From an uncultured Bacteroidales bacterium (lineage in GTDB: Bacteria > Bacteroidota > Bacteroidia > Bacteroidales > FEN-979), in contig CAIYJU010000011.1 in the NCBI GenBank assembly GCA_903926565.1, positions 28,355-92,354 on the forward strand: DNA of 64,000 nt, given 5' to 3'. The notes under the pieces are model-generated. The model worked only from the letters and a program-made list of their open reading frames with translations, made no database searches and was not told where the DNA came from. Positions 51,244 through 61,189 of this stretch are shown here, one piece after another. The position numbers were made by a program, and so were the translations under genes. Position 1 is the first letter of the stretch. Every line of letters begins with the position of its first letter.

Positions 51244-52109
51244 AAAATTTTACGGTTAAAAGTCTGTTATTATCAACCTTTCTTCTGGTTGTTATAAATT
51301 CATCCTCTCAGGTTTTTCTGGCAGGACAGCATAATTCCGGCAATTACTATTATGATATAGATCCTGATACGACGCTTATCGGGCCACAGGTTCACGGACC
51401 ATATTTTCCTCCTGCTACCTATCCTTTTGACATCAACAATGATGGAATTAATGATGTTTATCTTTATGCATGGGGTTCACAATCCCAGGGATTTAATGAG
51501 AAAGAAGTAAGCATTAGGATTAATGACACTAGTGCAAGCCAGGTAGCATTTGGAGACAAATTTTTCTGTTTATCGGAACAAGGTGATACTCTCTCATTCA
51601 ATACCGTAAAATTTCTACAGAAAAATGACACAATTGGCAATAACCTTTTCTGGACGAATAAAGTGCTATATTTAAGTTGCCAAGATTGGATCTTACATGG
51701 TCATGCCTGCTATTATAATGGTTTTCCTAATTATTCGAGCGGCAATTACCTTGCTGTCAGATTCATAAGGCCTTCTGATACAATTTACGGCTGGATACGA
51801 GTTTCGAATATTAACGATCTGACATATACTGTTGAAGAGTTTGCCTTCAGTAACAACAGCACTGGCATCGATCAGCAAAAGATTATTGCGCAAGTTCAAC
51901 CTAATCCAACAAACGACATGGTTATGATAGAAACCCAATTACCTGGCTTTAACCTGGTCATTTATAATCAATTTGGCAAACTAATAATCGAAAAAACACT
52001 TTTATCGACAAAGACGGAAATTGATTTAAGAACTTATGCCAGTGGGTTATATGTTTTTAAGATATGTAAAGATCATTCTTTTCATACAAGAAAGATTATT
52101 AAGATGTAA
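51240..52109 (+). CDS. Secreted protein with T9SS type A sorting domain
   Basis: Signal peptide MKNFTVKSLLLSTFLLVVINSSSQ; C-terminus VQPNPTNDMVMIETQLPGFNLVIYNQFGKLIIEKTL...YASGLYVFKICKDHSFHTRKIIKM. Confidence 0.85.
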   Translation: MKNFTVKSLLLSTFLLVVINSSSQVFLAGQHNSGNYYYDIDPDTTLIGPQVHGPYFPPATYPFDINNDGINDVYLYAWGSQSQGFNEKEVSIRINDTSASQVAFGDKFFCLSEQGDTLSFNTVKFLQKNDTIGNNLFWTNKVLYLSCQDWILHGHACYYNGFPNYSSGNYLAVRFIRPSDTIYGWIRVSNINDLTYTVEEFAFSNNSTGIDQQKIIAQVQPNPTNDMVMIETQLPGFNLVIYNQFGKLIIEKTLLSTKTEIDLRTYASGLYVFKICKDHSFHTRKIIKM

Positions 52110-52225
52110 TAATTGGACAGGTCAAACGGAAACGATTGTAATCACAACACACGGACTTACTATTTGAAAACGAATTGCGACTTGATTTGCTAACCCTGGC
52201 GGTATTTTTGATCCCTACTAAACCA

Positions 52226-52258
52226 AAACCTTCCAGGTTTTAAAAACCTGGAAGGTTT
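52226..52258. repeat. 33-bp intergenic palindrome (copy 2)
   Basis: Identical to 37611..37643. Confidence 0.9.
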
Positions 52259-52326
52259 AAACATCACCCAACAATCCAATTTATAGCCTGGAAGGTTTGA
52301 ACATCACCCAATACTCCAAATTGAAT
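52247..52326. repeat. 40-bp imperfect tandem duplication (two units)
   Basis: cctggaaggtttaaacatcacccaacaatccaatttatag then cctggaaggtttgaacatcacccaatactccaaattgaat. Confidence 0.75.
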
Positions 52327-52395
52327 TATCTTTGCTTCACAAAAAAACAGAAGATTACCAGCTTCCTGTCTGAATGAAAATCCATGGTATTCTTG

Positions 52396-52403
52396 TACCT
52401 TTG
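52396..52403 (+). promoter_or_regulatory. Putative -7 box TACCTTTG for the VapBC module
   Basis: Matches TAnnTTTG, 19 nt before the ATG at 52423. Confidence 0.4.
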
Positions 52404-52422
52404 TATCAAATACCAATTTATC

Positions 52423-52635
52423 ATGACCACCATTGAAATCCAAGTGACAAATAGCAAAACGCTCAAACTCCTTAAGGATTTGGAAGCCCTGCAATTGCTT
52501 CGGATAGTAAGGCACCGGAAAAAGAAAAGCACAAAATTATCTGAGAAAGTTTCCGGAGCTTTGCCCGCAGAGGTAGCAGAAGAGATGCAACAATATCTCA
52601 CCAATTGCAGAAATGAATGGAACAGAGATATTTGA
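52423..52635 (+). CDS. Putative antitoxin (VapB position)
   Basis: 70 aa MTTIEIQVTNSKTLKLLKDLEALQLLRIVRHRKKKSTKL...; overlaps the PIN toxin by 19 bp. Confidence 0.75.
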   Translation: MTTIEIQVTNSKTLKLLKDLEALQLLRIVRHRKKKSTKLSEKVSGALPAEVAEEMQQYLTNCRNEWNRDI

Positions 52636-53003
52636 TCGACAGCAATATTGTCATTGATTATTTGGCGGGAAAACTTCCGGCATTTGGAACTAAATTCCTG
52701 GATGATCTAGTGAATGCGTCTCCAAACGTTTCCGTAATCACAAAAATTGAGGTGTTGGGATTTGCCACTACAGAAAAAGTCAAATCACCGCTTCTATCTT
52801 TTTTCGCAGCATCATTGGTTATCAATCTGAATGACCCAATTGTAAATAAGGCTATTGAATTAAGGGAAAAAATAAAAATCAGAATTCCGGATGCCATAAT
52901 TGCTGCAACCGCTTTATGTGAGAACATGATTCTTGTGACCCGCAACACAGGGGATTTTGACAGAATACCTGAACTCACCATCATAAATCCATGGAAAATC
53001 TAA
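52617..53003 (+). CDS. PIN-domain VapC-type toxin
   Basis: YLIDSNIVIDYLAGK, ITKIEVLGF, IRIPDAIIAATALCENMILVTRNTGDFDRI: conserved PIN acidic residues. Confidence 0.92.
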   Translation: MEQRYLIDSNIVIDYLAGKLPAFGTKFLDDLVNASPNVSVITKIEVLGFATTEKVKSPLLSFFAASLVINLNDPIVNKAIELREKIKIRIPDAIIAATALCENMILVTRNTGDFDRIPELTIINPWKI

Positions 53004-53007
53004 AACC

Positions 53008-53046
53008 CTGAATGGGCTGAATATCAGCACAATTCAACCCTTACAG
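53008..53046. repeat. Imperfect hairpin (ctgaatgggctgaat / attcaacccttacag)
   Basis: 12 of 15 positions pair between arms; just downstream of vapC. Confidence 0.5.
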
Positions 53047-53164
53047 TGCTGATCACAGTGGATGATTCAACTGATCCGGCTATTCAATTGCCAAAATGGG
53101 GTAGGCTTCAATAAAAAAACACCTTGTGGGATTTCAGGGATGATTGCCCTTCAATCAATTGAAT

Positions 53165-53172
53165 TATCTTTG
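53165..53172 (+). promoter_or_regulatory. Putative -7 box TATCTTTG for purC
   Basis: Matches TAnnTTTG, 20 nt before the ATG at 53193. Confidence 0.45.
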
Positions 53173-53192
53173 CGTCATAAAAAAAACGACAG

Positions 53193-54143
53193 ATGACCAA
53201 CGTTCTCCTCAAAACAAATTTTGAATTCCCGGGCCAGAAGAGCCTGTATAAAGGCAAAGTGCGCGATGTTTACAATATCGACGGGCAATACATGGTGATG
53301 GTTGCCAGCGACCGGATCTCTGCGTTTGACGTGGTGCTTCCGAGGGGTATTCCATACAAAGGCCAGGTTCTGAACCAGATCGCCTCGAAATTCCTGGATG
53401 CTACGGCTGATATTTGTCCCAACTGGAAAATCACCTCCCCCGACCCAAATGTGACCATTGGGCGTTTCTGCAGCATTTACCCTGTTGAGATGATCATCCG
53501 CGGTTACCTCACGGGAAGTTCATGGCGGACTTATCAATCAGGCGCCAGGTTGATCTGCGGTGTGCCGGTTCCTGACGGAATGAAAGAACATCAGCGTTTC
53601 CAGGTGCCGATCATCACTCCTACCACCAAAGCGGCAGAAGGGCACGACGAGGATATTACAGAGGCTGAACTTCTTGCGCAGGGATTGGTTCCGGCTGAGG
53701 AATACGCCCTTATCAAGAAATATACTTTTGCCTTATTTCAGCGTGGTACCGAGATGGCTGCAGAGAAGGGGCTGATCCTGGTGGATACCAAATATGAGTT
53801 CGGGAAGGGTCCTGATGGGAAGATTTACCTTTGCGACGAGATCCACACGCCCGATTCTTCCAGGTATTTTTACCTCGAAGGATATGAGGAGCGCCAGGCA
53901 GCCGGGCAGCAGCAGCGCCAGCTTTCAAAGGAGTTCGTACGTGAATGGCTGATGGCCAATGGTTTTATGGGTAAGGAGGGACAGCAGGTACCTGAGATGA
54001 GCGATGCCTGGATCAGTGAAATTTCTGACCGGTATATTGAACTTTATGAAGGGATTACCGGGGAGAAATTCAACAGAACCCAATCTGACGATATTCTGAC
54101 CAGGGTTGAAAACAATATTCTTGGTTGGTTGAAAACCATATAA
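53193..54143 (+). CDS. purC: Phosphoribosylaminoimidazole-succinocarboxamide synthase
   Basis: [77 protein letters not shown]. Confidence 0.97.
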   Translation: MTNVLLKTNFEFPGQKSLYKGKVRDVYNIDGQYMVMVASDRISAFDVVLPRGIPYKGQVLNQIASKFLDATADICPNWKITSPDPNVTIGRFCSIYPVEMIIRGYLTGSSWRTYQSGARLICGVPVPDGMKEHQRFQVPIITPTTKAAEGHDEDITEAELLAQGLVPAEEYALIKKYTFALFQRGTEMAAEKGLILVDTKYEFGKGPDGKIYLCDEIHTPDSSRYFYLEGYEERQAAGQQQRQLSKEFVREWLMANGFMGKEGQQVPEMSDAWISEISDRYIELYEGITGEKFNRTQSDDILTRVENNILGWLKTI

Positions 54144-54175
54144 GAGATATCTTTAAAAACTCTAAAAAACAATAT

Positions 54176-54228
54176 TTGGCTAAAGCCAAGCATAACTGTA
54201 CCTGGCAATACCCGGCCTAAAGGCCGGG
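54176..54228. terminator. Two adjacent hairpins between convergent genes (ttggctaaagccaa; cccggcctaaaggccggg)
   Basis: Perfect stems at 54176-54189 and 54211-54228 between the purC stop and the thiolase stop. Confidence 0.65.
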
Positions 54229-54248
54229 ACAATTGAAAAACTGAACAG

Positions 54249-55460
54249 TCAGGATTCGCGGCGTATGATCATTGCTGAGGTTACGCCCCCACCACCGCAG
54301 ATGGATGCAATCGCATGTGTTTTTCCAAGTCGTTTGAGGGCATGGTAGCCGGTAACCAGAATCCGGGCACCGCTGATGCCGGTGGGATGGCCCAGCGCAA
54401 TTGAACCGCCATGGACGTTAAGTTTCGACCGGTCCCATTGCAGAATCTTCTCATTTGACAACACTTGTATTGCAAACGCTTCATTGACCTCCATGATATC
54501 CATCTCTTCCATGGTCATGCCTGCATTTTTCAAAGCAGCAGGTATGGAAAACGCAGGGCCCTCGCCCATAACTGAAGGATCAACGGCAAGCTGGGCATAA
54601 GAGACAACGGAGAAGAGTGGTTTCAGGCCAAGTTCCGTGGCTTTTTTCCGGTGGGTAACCACAAGGGCAACAGCTCCGTCGCTCAACCCGCAGGCGTTGC
54701 CGGCCGTTACTGTTCCGTTTTTCCGGAAGGCCGGTTTCAGGGCAGCCATCTTATCGATGCTGAGTTCATGACGGATGGTTTCGTCGCAGATGAATAAGAC
54801 AGGTGAAGGAGGCGAGTCGCTACCCACAGGATAATTACCTGAGGGTAAGGGGACCGGGACAATCTCATCGTTGAACCATCCGTTTCTCTGAGCTGCCGAG
54901 GCCTTCAGGTGGCTGGTGACCGCATATTCATCCTGATCCCGGCGCGAGATGGCATGTTTATCATACAGATTTTCAGCAGTATCGCCCATGCCTTGTCCGA
55001 TGAGTGGATCGATGCTGTCACTCCAGCCATCCTCGAGGATTTTGTTTCCCATTTTAAAACCATCCCAGCGGGCGCCTTTCAGCAGGTATGGAATGGAACT
55101 CATGCTGTCGAATCCGCCGGCTATCACGACATCTGCTTCGCCGAGGCGGATTGCCTGCGCGGCCATTGCGACCGATCGCATCCCGGAAGGGCAAGCCATA
55201 TTTAATGTAACAGCGGGAACAGAAACGGAAACGCCGCCGCGCACTGCCGCAGTCCTGGCCGGGTTCGGGCCATTTCCTGCCTGCCGGCAATTGCCAAGAA
55301 TGACCTCATCCACCTGGTCACCACGAAGACCGGCACGGCTGAGCGCTTCACGGATGACCACGGCTCCCAGGTCGTAAGCCGGAATATCTTTCAACGTTCC
55401 CCCGAAGCGGCCCATGGCCGTACGGCAGGCGGCAACTACAACGATATCATTTAGTTCCAT
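54249..55460 (-). CDS. Thiolase family protein / acetyl-CoA C-acetyltransferase
   Basis: [81 protein letters not shown]. Confidence 0.95.
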   Translation of the reverse strand: MELNDIVVVAACRTAMGRFGGTLKDIPAYDLGAVVIREALSRAGLRGDQVDEVILGNCRQAGNGPNPARTAAVRGGVSVSVPAVTLNMACPSGMRSVAMAAQAIRLGEADVVIAGGFDSMSSIPYLLKGARWDGFKMGNKILEDGWSDSIDPLIGQGMGDTAENLYDKHAISRRDQDEYAVTSHLKASAAQRNGWFNDEIVPVPLPSGNYPVGSDSPPSPVLFICDETIRHELSIDKMAALKPAFRKNGTVTAGNACGLSDGAVALVVTHRKKATELGLKPLFSVVSYAQLAVDPSVMGEGPAFSIPAALKNAGMTMEEMDIMEVNEAFAIQVLSNEKILQWDRSKLNVHGGSIALGHPTGISGARILVTGYHALKRLGKTHAIASICGGGGVTSAMIIRRES

Positions 55461-55472
55461 CGGTAAATCATA

Positions 55473-56216
55473 TTAGATATATTGCCCTCCGTCAACCTTG
55501 ATCACTTCACCGGTAATATGCCGTGCCAGGTCAGAGCAAAGAAAAGCTGCCAGGTTGGCAATATCCTCCGGCTGACCAAGCCGTTTCAGAACGATCTCAT
55601 CCAGGGCGGCAGTACGGACTATCTCATCCGCATTCTTCATCATTTCAGTCTCGATCAGGCCGGGGGCGATGGCATTGACATTGACATTGTATTTACCCAG
55701 TTCTTTGGCAACTGTCTTTGTCAGGCCAATGATGCCGGCTTTGGCAGCAGCATAGTTTGCCTGCCCGAATTTTCCACGGAGCCCGTTGATGGAGGTGATG
55801 TTGACGATCTTGCCAGATTGCTGCTCCCGGAACAGCGGGGCGACCGCCCTGATAAAATTAAAATATCCTTTCAGATTGACATTGATGACCTCATCCCATT
55901 GTTCTTCGCTCATTTTCCAGATGACCCCGTCGCGGTTGATCCCTGCATTATTCACAAGGATATCGATCCTGGTAAAAAACTCTACCACACTCTGCATCGC
56001 AGCATTGGCCTCTTTAAAGTCGGCAACATCCGCTTTGATAAAAACAGCAATGCCTCCAACCTCTTCAATCCTGCTAAGGATTCCATCGGCATCAACCTTG
56101 CTTCTGCAGTCAATGATTGCAACCCGGGCACCGCAAAGTGCCATTTCAAGTGCTATCGCTGCGCCAATACCGGAAGCACCTCCGGTCACCACGGCGACTT
56201 TATTTTTAAGATCCAT
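55473..56216 (-). CDS. SDR family oxidoreductase (3-oxoacyl-/acetoacetyl-CoA reductase-like)
   Basis: VAVVTGGASGIGAAIALEMA, NNAGINRDG, YAAAKAGIIGLTKTVAKEL, GEVIKVDGGQYI. Confidence 0.93.
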   Translation of the reverse strand: MDLKNKVAVVTGGASGIGAAIALEMALCGARVAIIDCRSKVDADGILSRIEEVGGIAVFIKADVADFKEANAAMQSVVEFFTRIDILVNNAGINRDGVIWKMSEEQWDEVINVNLKGYFNFIRAVAPLFREQQSGKIVNITSINGLRGKFGQANYAAAKAGIIGLTKTVAKELGKYNVNVNAIAPGLIETEMMKNADEIVRTAALDEIVLKRLGQPEDIANLAAFLCSDLARHITGEVIKVDGGQYI

Positions 56217-56219
56217 AAA

Positions 56220-57155
56220 TCAAATTAGTTGTAACTCTTTAAAACTCCTGTTCAGAAACACACCGACCATCTCTTTTCTGTAGGTCCGTGAATAGGTATC
56301 GTTATCAACAATCCTGGTAGTTGAGACTGCCCGGCTGATCAAGTACGGAAGATCATCGGTTACCGAGCCATCCACAATCACAGGTTGTGCATGAACACCG
56401 CCCAGCACAATCCTGATCCTTCCATCATTATGAAATGAAACTGCCGATGTAAGGGAGGTGAAATCAAGGGTTTCCCGTTTACGGAGTTTTTTATAGATTG
56501 TTCTGCAATCCTCGCCGAGCGGGAGAAGAATGGCGTTGATGATCGCTGTTTTGCTTAACCGGCGTGGGTTTATCCCATCACCAGTATAGATTATTTCGAG
56601 GGGTATCACCACAACGCCGTCATTATCTGCAACTTCGATTGATGCATTCAAACCAATCAGGGCAACAGCCGTATCCGATACGAATTTTGAAAAACAATTT
56701 TTATTCCCACCGGTGGCCAGGCATATCGGTCCGTCACATTTAAGGCAATGGCCTGCCGCATCCCTCCACCATTCACTTTGATTGTAGAATGAGCAACGGT
56801 TTTCACAAAGAAGGTTTCCGCCGAGGGTTGCTGTTTTTCTGATTATGGGAGATGCCACTGACTTTGCAGCTTCAGCCATAACAGGAAAATAACGGGTAAC
56901 GAGCGGGTGGACAATCAACTCTTCGAGGGATGTTAAAGCGCCAATCCTGACAAATGAATCATTGATGGCAATTCCCTTTAAATCCGAAATTTCAGAAATG
57001 TCAATCAACAGAGACGCTTCGTCATTACCCTGGAACTTATTCACCATCACATCCGTTCCGCCAGCCAGGTAGCGAAAATTACCGGTGTGTCCGGTGGCAC
57101 AGGAAATTGCCTGTGTGACGGATGCTGCTTTGATATAGGTTTTCGGTGAAGTCAT
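56220..57155 (-). CDS. FAD-binding subunit of xanthine dehydrogenase-family enzyme, with 4Fe-4S loop like 4-hydroxybenzoyl-CoA reductase beta subunit
   Basis: FRYLAGGTDVMVNKFQG (FAD) and insert NRCSFYNQSEWWRDAAGHCLKCDGPICLATGGNKNCFSKF with Cys spacing 16/8/9. Confidence 0.88.
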   Translation of the reverse strand: MTSPKTYIKAASVTQAISCATGHTGNFRYLAGGTDVMVNKFQGNDEASLLIDISEISDLKGIAINDSFVRIGALTSLEELIVHPLVTRYFPVMAEAAKSVASPIIRKTATLGGNLLCENRCSFYNQSEWWRDAAGHCLKCDGPICLATGGNKNCFSKFVSDTAVALIGLNASIEVADNDGVVVIPLEIIYTGDGINPRRLSKTAIINAILLPLGEDCRTIYKKLRKRETLDFTSLTSAVSFHNDGRIRIVLGGVHAQPVIVDGSVTDDLPYLISRAVSTTRIVDNDTYSRTYRKEMVGVFLNRSFKELQLI

Positions 57156-59975
57156 CTATACACCATTTTTTTTCTCTGCTGATTTGTGCTCTTTCATTTT
57201 TGTGAGGATATCCTCCGCATTGATTGGCAACCTCGTGATTCTCACGCCAACTGCGTTGAACACGGCATTGGCGATGGCCGGGATAACGGGATGTATTGCA
57301 CCTTCTCCGGCTTCCTTGGCCCCGAACGGACCTTCCGGGTCAATGGTTTCAATGATATTTGCATGAATTTCAGGGGTATCAAGCGATGTTGGAATTTTGT
57401 AATCCAGGAAGTTATTGTTGAATAAGAGTCCCTTATGGTACTTCATCTGTTCACTGATCGCCTGACCTGTGCCCATGTGCCATGAGCCTTCAAGCTGCCC
57501 TTCGACTGCCAGCGGATTCAATGCCTTTCCGCAATCATGGGCGCCCCAGATATCCAAAACTTTCACATAACCGGTTTCCAAATCAACCTCAACTTCAGCC
57601 ACACAAGCTCCGAATGAATAGGACGGACTGAGTCCTGCCCCGGCACCCTTAAAGTCACCACCAAGTTTCGGGGAGATGTATTTCCCACTGACACAGACTG
57701 CGCCCCGGTTAGAGGTCAACAAATCAACAACTTCCATCCAGGACAGATCAATTGCTCTGTCATTGCTAAAGACCCGGTCGTCATAAAAGTTGAATTCTTC
57801 AGAGCTCAAATCATGCCTTCGAATCAGTGCATTTACAATCTCTGTTTTCAGATTTTCGGCAGCATCTTTTGCAGCATTGCCAGCCATGAAGGTCACCCGG
57901 CTTGAATAGCTGCCGAAATCGACCGGTGTGAGCAGGGTATCTGCGGCGAGAACAAATATCTTATCCATTCCTATTCCAAGGACTTCGGATATGATGATGG
58001 CCAGCATCGTGTCGCTGCCCTGGCCGATGTCGCTGGAGCCGGAAGTCACAAGGACCCTCCCGTCAAAATCAAGTTTCAGGTGTACCACAGACTGCGGCAG
58101 ATCATTCCAGATTATGGGCAGTGCACTGCCACTGATAAAAAACCCGCAGGCGACGCCCAGGCCTCTGCCCATCTGCATCTTTCCGAAGCGGTTTTTCCAT
58201 TGCGACTGTTCCATCACCTTCTCAAGGGATTCACGGCTGCCGTTGGAGGTGATGCGATAGTGCCCAACGGTCAATGTGTCTGAATCGAGAAAATTTTTCA
58301 TCCGCATGTCACAAGGATCCATGTGGATGCGGGATGCCAGGTCATCGATAAGCGATTCCACTGCAAAACGAGAATTCACAGCACCATGTCCGCGCATTGC
58401 GCCACATTGCGGTTTGTTGGTATAAACACGGTATGTCCGGAACCCGAAATTATCCAGTTTATACGGCGCCTGCAGTAAAACCCCGTTGTAGTATGAAGTC
58501 ACAACGCCAAAGCTTCCGTAAGCCCCGCCATCGATTGCGATGTCGGCATCCAGTACTTTTAGAATTCCATCATTTGAAATCCCCAATTCCACGGTCATCC
58601 TGGAAGGATGCCGTCCATGGTTGGTTAGGAAAACCTCTTCACGGTTCAGGCGAACCCTGACTGGTCTTCCGGTTTTACGGGCGATGTGAGCCACAATAAT
58701 TTCATGTGGAAAAGGATCGCTCTTTCCTCCAAATCCACCTCCGAGGTAAGGTTTAATCACACGTACCCGGCTGAGCGGGACTTCAAGAACCCTGGCAAGT
58801 GCACGATGCAGGTAATGAGGCACCTGGGTAGCCGTGGTGATTGTAAGTCCGTTCTCATCCCAGGAGGCTGTGGCGGCATGGGGTTCGGTAAATCCATGGT
58901 TTACCCCGTCAAATTCGAAAAACATTTTAGATGTAAGATCCGCATCACGCAGGCCCTGCAGCTGATCTCCAAACCTCAATTCCGCTTTTTTATGGATGTT
59001 GTTGTTGAATTTCCCATAGTCATGGATCTTTTCATCCATACCTGCGTCATTCAATGAATCATCGATGGTCAAAAACGCTTTGACGGGAGCGTATTTCACC
59101 TTGATGAGCTTACATGCTGCGGCTGCGGTTTCCTCGCTGTCGGCGGCCACGGCAGCAACTATTTCGCCAATATACCGGACTTTGTCAACAGCCATGGCTG
59201 TTTCATCCTGTGAAACCGGAAGCACGCCAAATTTCACTGGAAGCTCCTTCCCGGTTGCGATATAATGTACCCCCGGCAAAGCCAGGGCTTCCTGAATGTC
59301 AATTCCCTCTATCCTGGCATGGGAATAGGTTGAGCGCAGGAATTTGCAGTGCAGCTGATTTTTTGAAACAATGTCATCAGCATATTCAGCAGCACCTCTG
59401 ACTTTCTTCTCCGCTTCGATGTAAGGTCGCCGGGTTCCGACAGCCCCTCTCAGGGCAGGTTTGACTCCATCTGATTCTTTTTCGGGGAATTTGATGGCAG
59501 AGGATTCCATGACATATTCCGCAACTGCTTCGATTACTTTTTTATAGCCGGTACATCTGCACAGATTTCCCGATAGTCCTTCCCTGATCTGGTGAATCAA
59601 ACCGGGGATCCCTTCTTTGCTGATGAGCGTTTTGGAAAGGCTAAGCGCGGTCATCACCATCCCGGGTGTACAGAATCCGCATTGGACAGCACCTTTTTCA
59701 ACAAATTTTTCCTGCAACAGGTGAAGTCTGCCATTTTGGGAAAGCGCTTCGATCGTGGTTATTTCGGCGTTGTCGCAACGCATGGCCGGAGTAATACAAC
59801 TAAGCACAGCTTTGTCGTTGACCAAAACCGTACAGGCGCCGCAGCTGCCCTGTTCACAACCAACTTTTGTTCCGGTCAGCCCTGCTTTTTCGCGAATTAC
59901 ATGCGACAACATCTCATGGTCACCGACCAGGAGATCATATTTTCTGCCATTTATTTTTAAGCTGATTTGCTGCAT
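57156..59975 (-). CDS. Fused 2Fe-2S small subunit + molybdopterin large subunit, xanthine dehydrogenase family (HBCR-like gamma-alpha fusion)
   Basis: N-terminus CEQGSCGACTVLVNDKAVLSC and CGFCTPGMV...CRCTGY; C-terminal part GGGFGGKSDPFPHE, MRGHGAVNSRFA, GPFGAKEAGEGAIHPVIPAIANAV. Confidence 0.93.
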   Translation of the reverse strand: MQQISLKINGRKYDLLVGDHEMLSHVIREKAGLTGTKVGCEQGSCGACTVLVNDKAVLSCITPAMRCDNAEITTIEALSQNGRLHLLQEKFVEKGAVQCGFCTPGMVMTALSLSKTLISKEGIPGLIHQIREGLSGNLCRCTGYKKVIEAVAEYVMESSAIKFPEKESDGVKPALRGAVGTRRPYIEAEKKVRGAAEYADDIVSKNQLHCKFLRSTYSHARIEGIDIQEALALPGVHYIATGKELPVKFGVLPVSQDETAMAVDKVRYIGEIVAAVAADSEETAAAACKLIKVKYAPVKAFLTIDDSLNDAGMDEKIHDYGKFNNNIHKKAELRFGDQLQGLRDADLTSKMFFEFDGVNHGFTEPHAATASWDENGLTITTATQVPHYLHRALARVLEVPLSRVRVIKPYLGGGFGGKSDPFPHEIIVAHIARKTGRPVRVRLNREEVFLTNHGRHPSRMTVELGISNDGILKVLDADIAIDGGAYGSFGVVTSYYNGVLLQAPYKLDNFGFRTYRVYTNKPQCGAMRGHGAVNSRFAVESLIDDLASRIHMDPCDMRMKNFLDSDTLTVGHYRITSNGSRESLEKVMEQSQWKNRFGKMQMGRGLGVACGFFISGSALPIIWNDLPQSVVHLKLDFDGRVLVTSGSSDIGQGSDTMLAIIISEVLGIGMDKIFVLAADTLLTPVDFGSYSSRVTFMAGNAAKDAAENLKTEIVNALIRRHDLSSEEFNFYDDRVFSNDRAIDLSWMEVVDLLTSNRGAVCVSGKYISPKLGGDFKGAGAGLSPSYSFGACVAEVEVDLETGYVKVLDIWGAHDCGKALNPLAVEGQLEGSWHMGTGQAISEQMKYHKGLLFNNNFLDYKIPTSLDTPEIHANIIETIDPEGPFGAKEAGEGAIHPVIPAIANAVFNAVGVRITRLPINAEDILTKMKEHKSAEKKNGV

Positions 59976-60008
59976 GCTGTTTTAATTGGCCAAATTTTGC
60001 CGGAAGGT

Positions 60009-61187
60009 TTATTCAAACGCATTTTCACCTGTGATGTCATTCCCGGTGATGAGCAAATGGATATCGTGGGTTCCCTCATAGGTAATCACTGACTCCAGGT
60101 TCATCATATGGCGCATCATCGGGAAATCGCCGGTGATTCCCATGGCACCCAGGATCTGGCGGGATTCCCTGGCAACATCGAGTGCCATCTTTACATTGTT
60201 CCTTTTGCACATCGAGATCTGCGCCGGAGTGGCCCGGTCTTCATTTCGGAGGACCCCGACACGCCAGGCAAGCAACTGGGCCTTGGTGATTTCTGTAAGC
60301 ATTTCAGCCAGTTTCTTTTGGGTTAACTGGAATCCGGCAATCGGTTTTCCGAATTGTTTGCGCTCTTTGGAATATTGCAGTGCACAGTCGAAGCAGTCCA
60401 TGGCAGCACCAATCACACCCCAGGCAATGCCATATCTTGCGGAGCTAAGGCAGCTTAGCGGCCCTTTCAACCCTTTGACGCCTGGCAAAATGTTCTCTTT
60501 TGGGACTCTGACATCATCAAATACCAGTTCGCCGGTAGAGGAGGAACGCAGCGACCACTTTTTAAGAGTTTCCGGAGTTGTAAAACCTTCCATGCCCCGC
60601 TCTGCGATCAATCCTTTCACTGTGCCTGTTTCATCTTTGGCCCAAACAACAGCAATATCGCAGATGGGAGCATTGGTAATCCACATTTTCGAACCGTTCA
60701 GCAAATAATGGTCACCCTGATCCGTAAACTTACAGAGCATGCCTCCAGGGTCTGATCCATGGTTCGGTTCCGTAAGGCCAAAGGCACCGATCATCTCGCC
60801 TGAAGCCAGTTTTGGCAGGTATTTCCGACGCTGTTCTTCCGTTCCATACTTATAGATCGGGTACATCACCAGGGAAGATTGCACTGAAGCCATGGAACGG
60901 ATGCCTGAATCACCTCTTTCCAGTTCCTGCATGATCAGACCATACGAAATCTGGTCCATACCGGCACCCCCGTATTCCACCGGAATGTAGGGGCCGAAAG
61001 CGCCGATTTCACCGAGTTCCTTCACCAGGTGGCGCGGGAAAGCATGGTGCTGATTGGCCTCATCGATGATGGGGATCACGGCCCTGTTCACCCAGTCCCT
61101 GATTGTTCGGCGGATCAGCTTATGTTCGTCGGTTAAGAGTTCATCGACCTGGTAATAGTCGGGGGATTTGTATCGGATTGTTGACAT
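60009..61187 (-). CDS. Acyl-CoA dehydrogenase, glutaryl-CoA dehydrogenase-like
   Basis: FGLTEPNHGSDPGGM, ITNAPICDIAVVWAKDETGTVKGLIAERGMEGF, ARYGIAWGVIGAAMDCFDCALQYSKERKQFGKPIAGFQLTQKKLAEMLTEI, TYEGTHDIHLLITGNDITGENAFE. Confidence 0.92.
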   Translation of the reverse strand: MSTIRYKSPDYYQVDELLTDEHKLIRRTIRDWVNRAVIPIIDEANQHHAFPRHLVKELGEIGAFGPYIPVEYGGAGMDQISYGLIMQELERGDSGIRSMASVQSSLVMYPIYKYGTEEQRRKYLPKLASGEMIGAFGLTEPNHGSDPGGMLCKFTDQGDHYLLNGSKMWITNAPICDIAVVWAKDETGTVKGLIAERGMEGFTTPETLKKWSLRSSSTGELVFDDVRVPKENILPGVKGLKGPLSCLSSARYGIAWGVIGAAMDCFDCALQYSKERKQFGKPIAGFQLTQKKLAEMLTEITKAQLLAWRVGVLRNEDRATPAQISMCKRNNVKMALDVARESRQILGAMGITGDFPMMRHMMNLESVITYEGTHDIHLLITGNDITGENAFE

Positions 61188-61189
61188 GG

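Noticed and set aside
55482-56228. 248-aa plus-strand ORF
   Set aside because: Exactly antisense to a clear SDR gene; no domain signature.
60133-60708. 191-aa plus ORF over the acyl-CoA dehydrogenase
   Set aside because: Antisense shadow of a well-supported enzyme gene.
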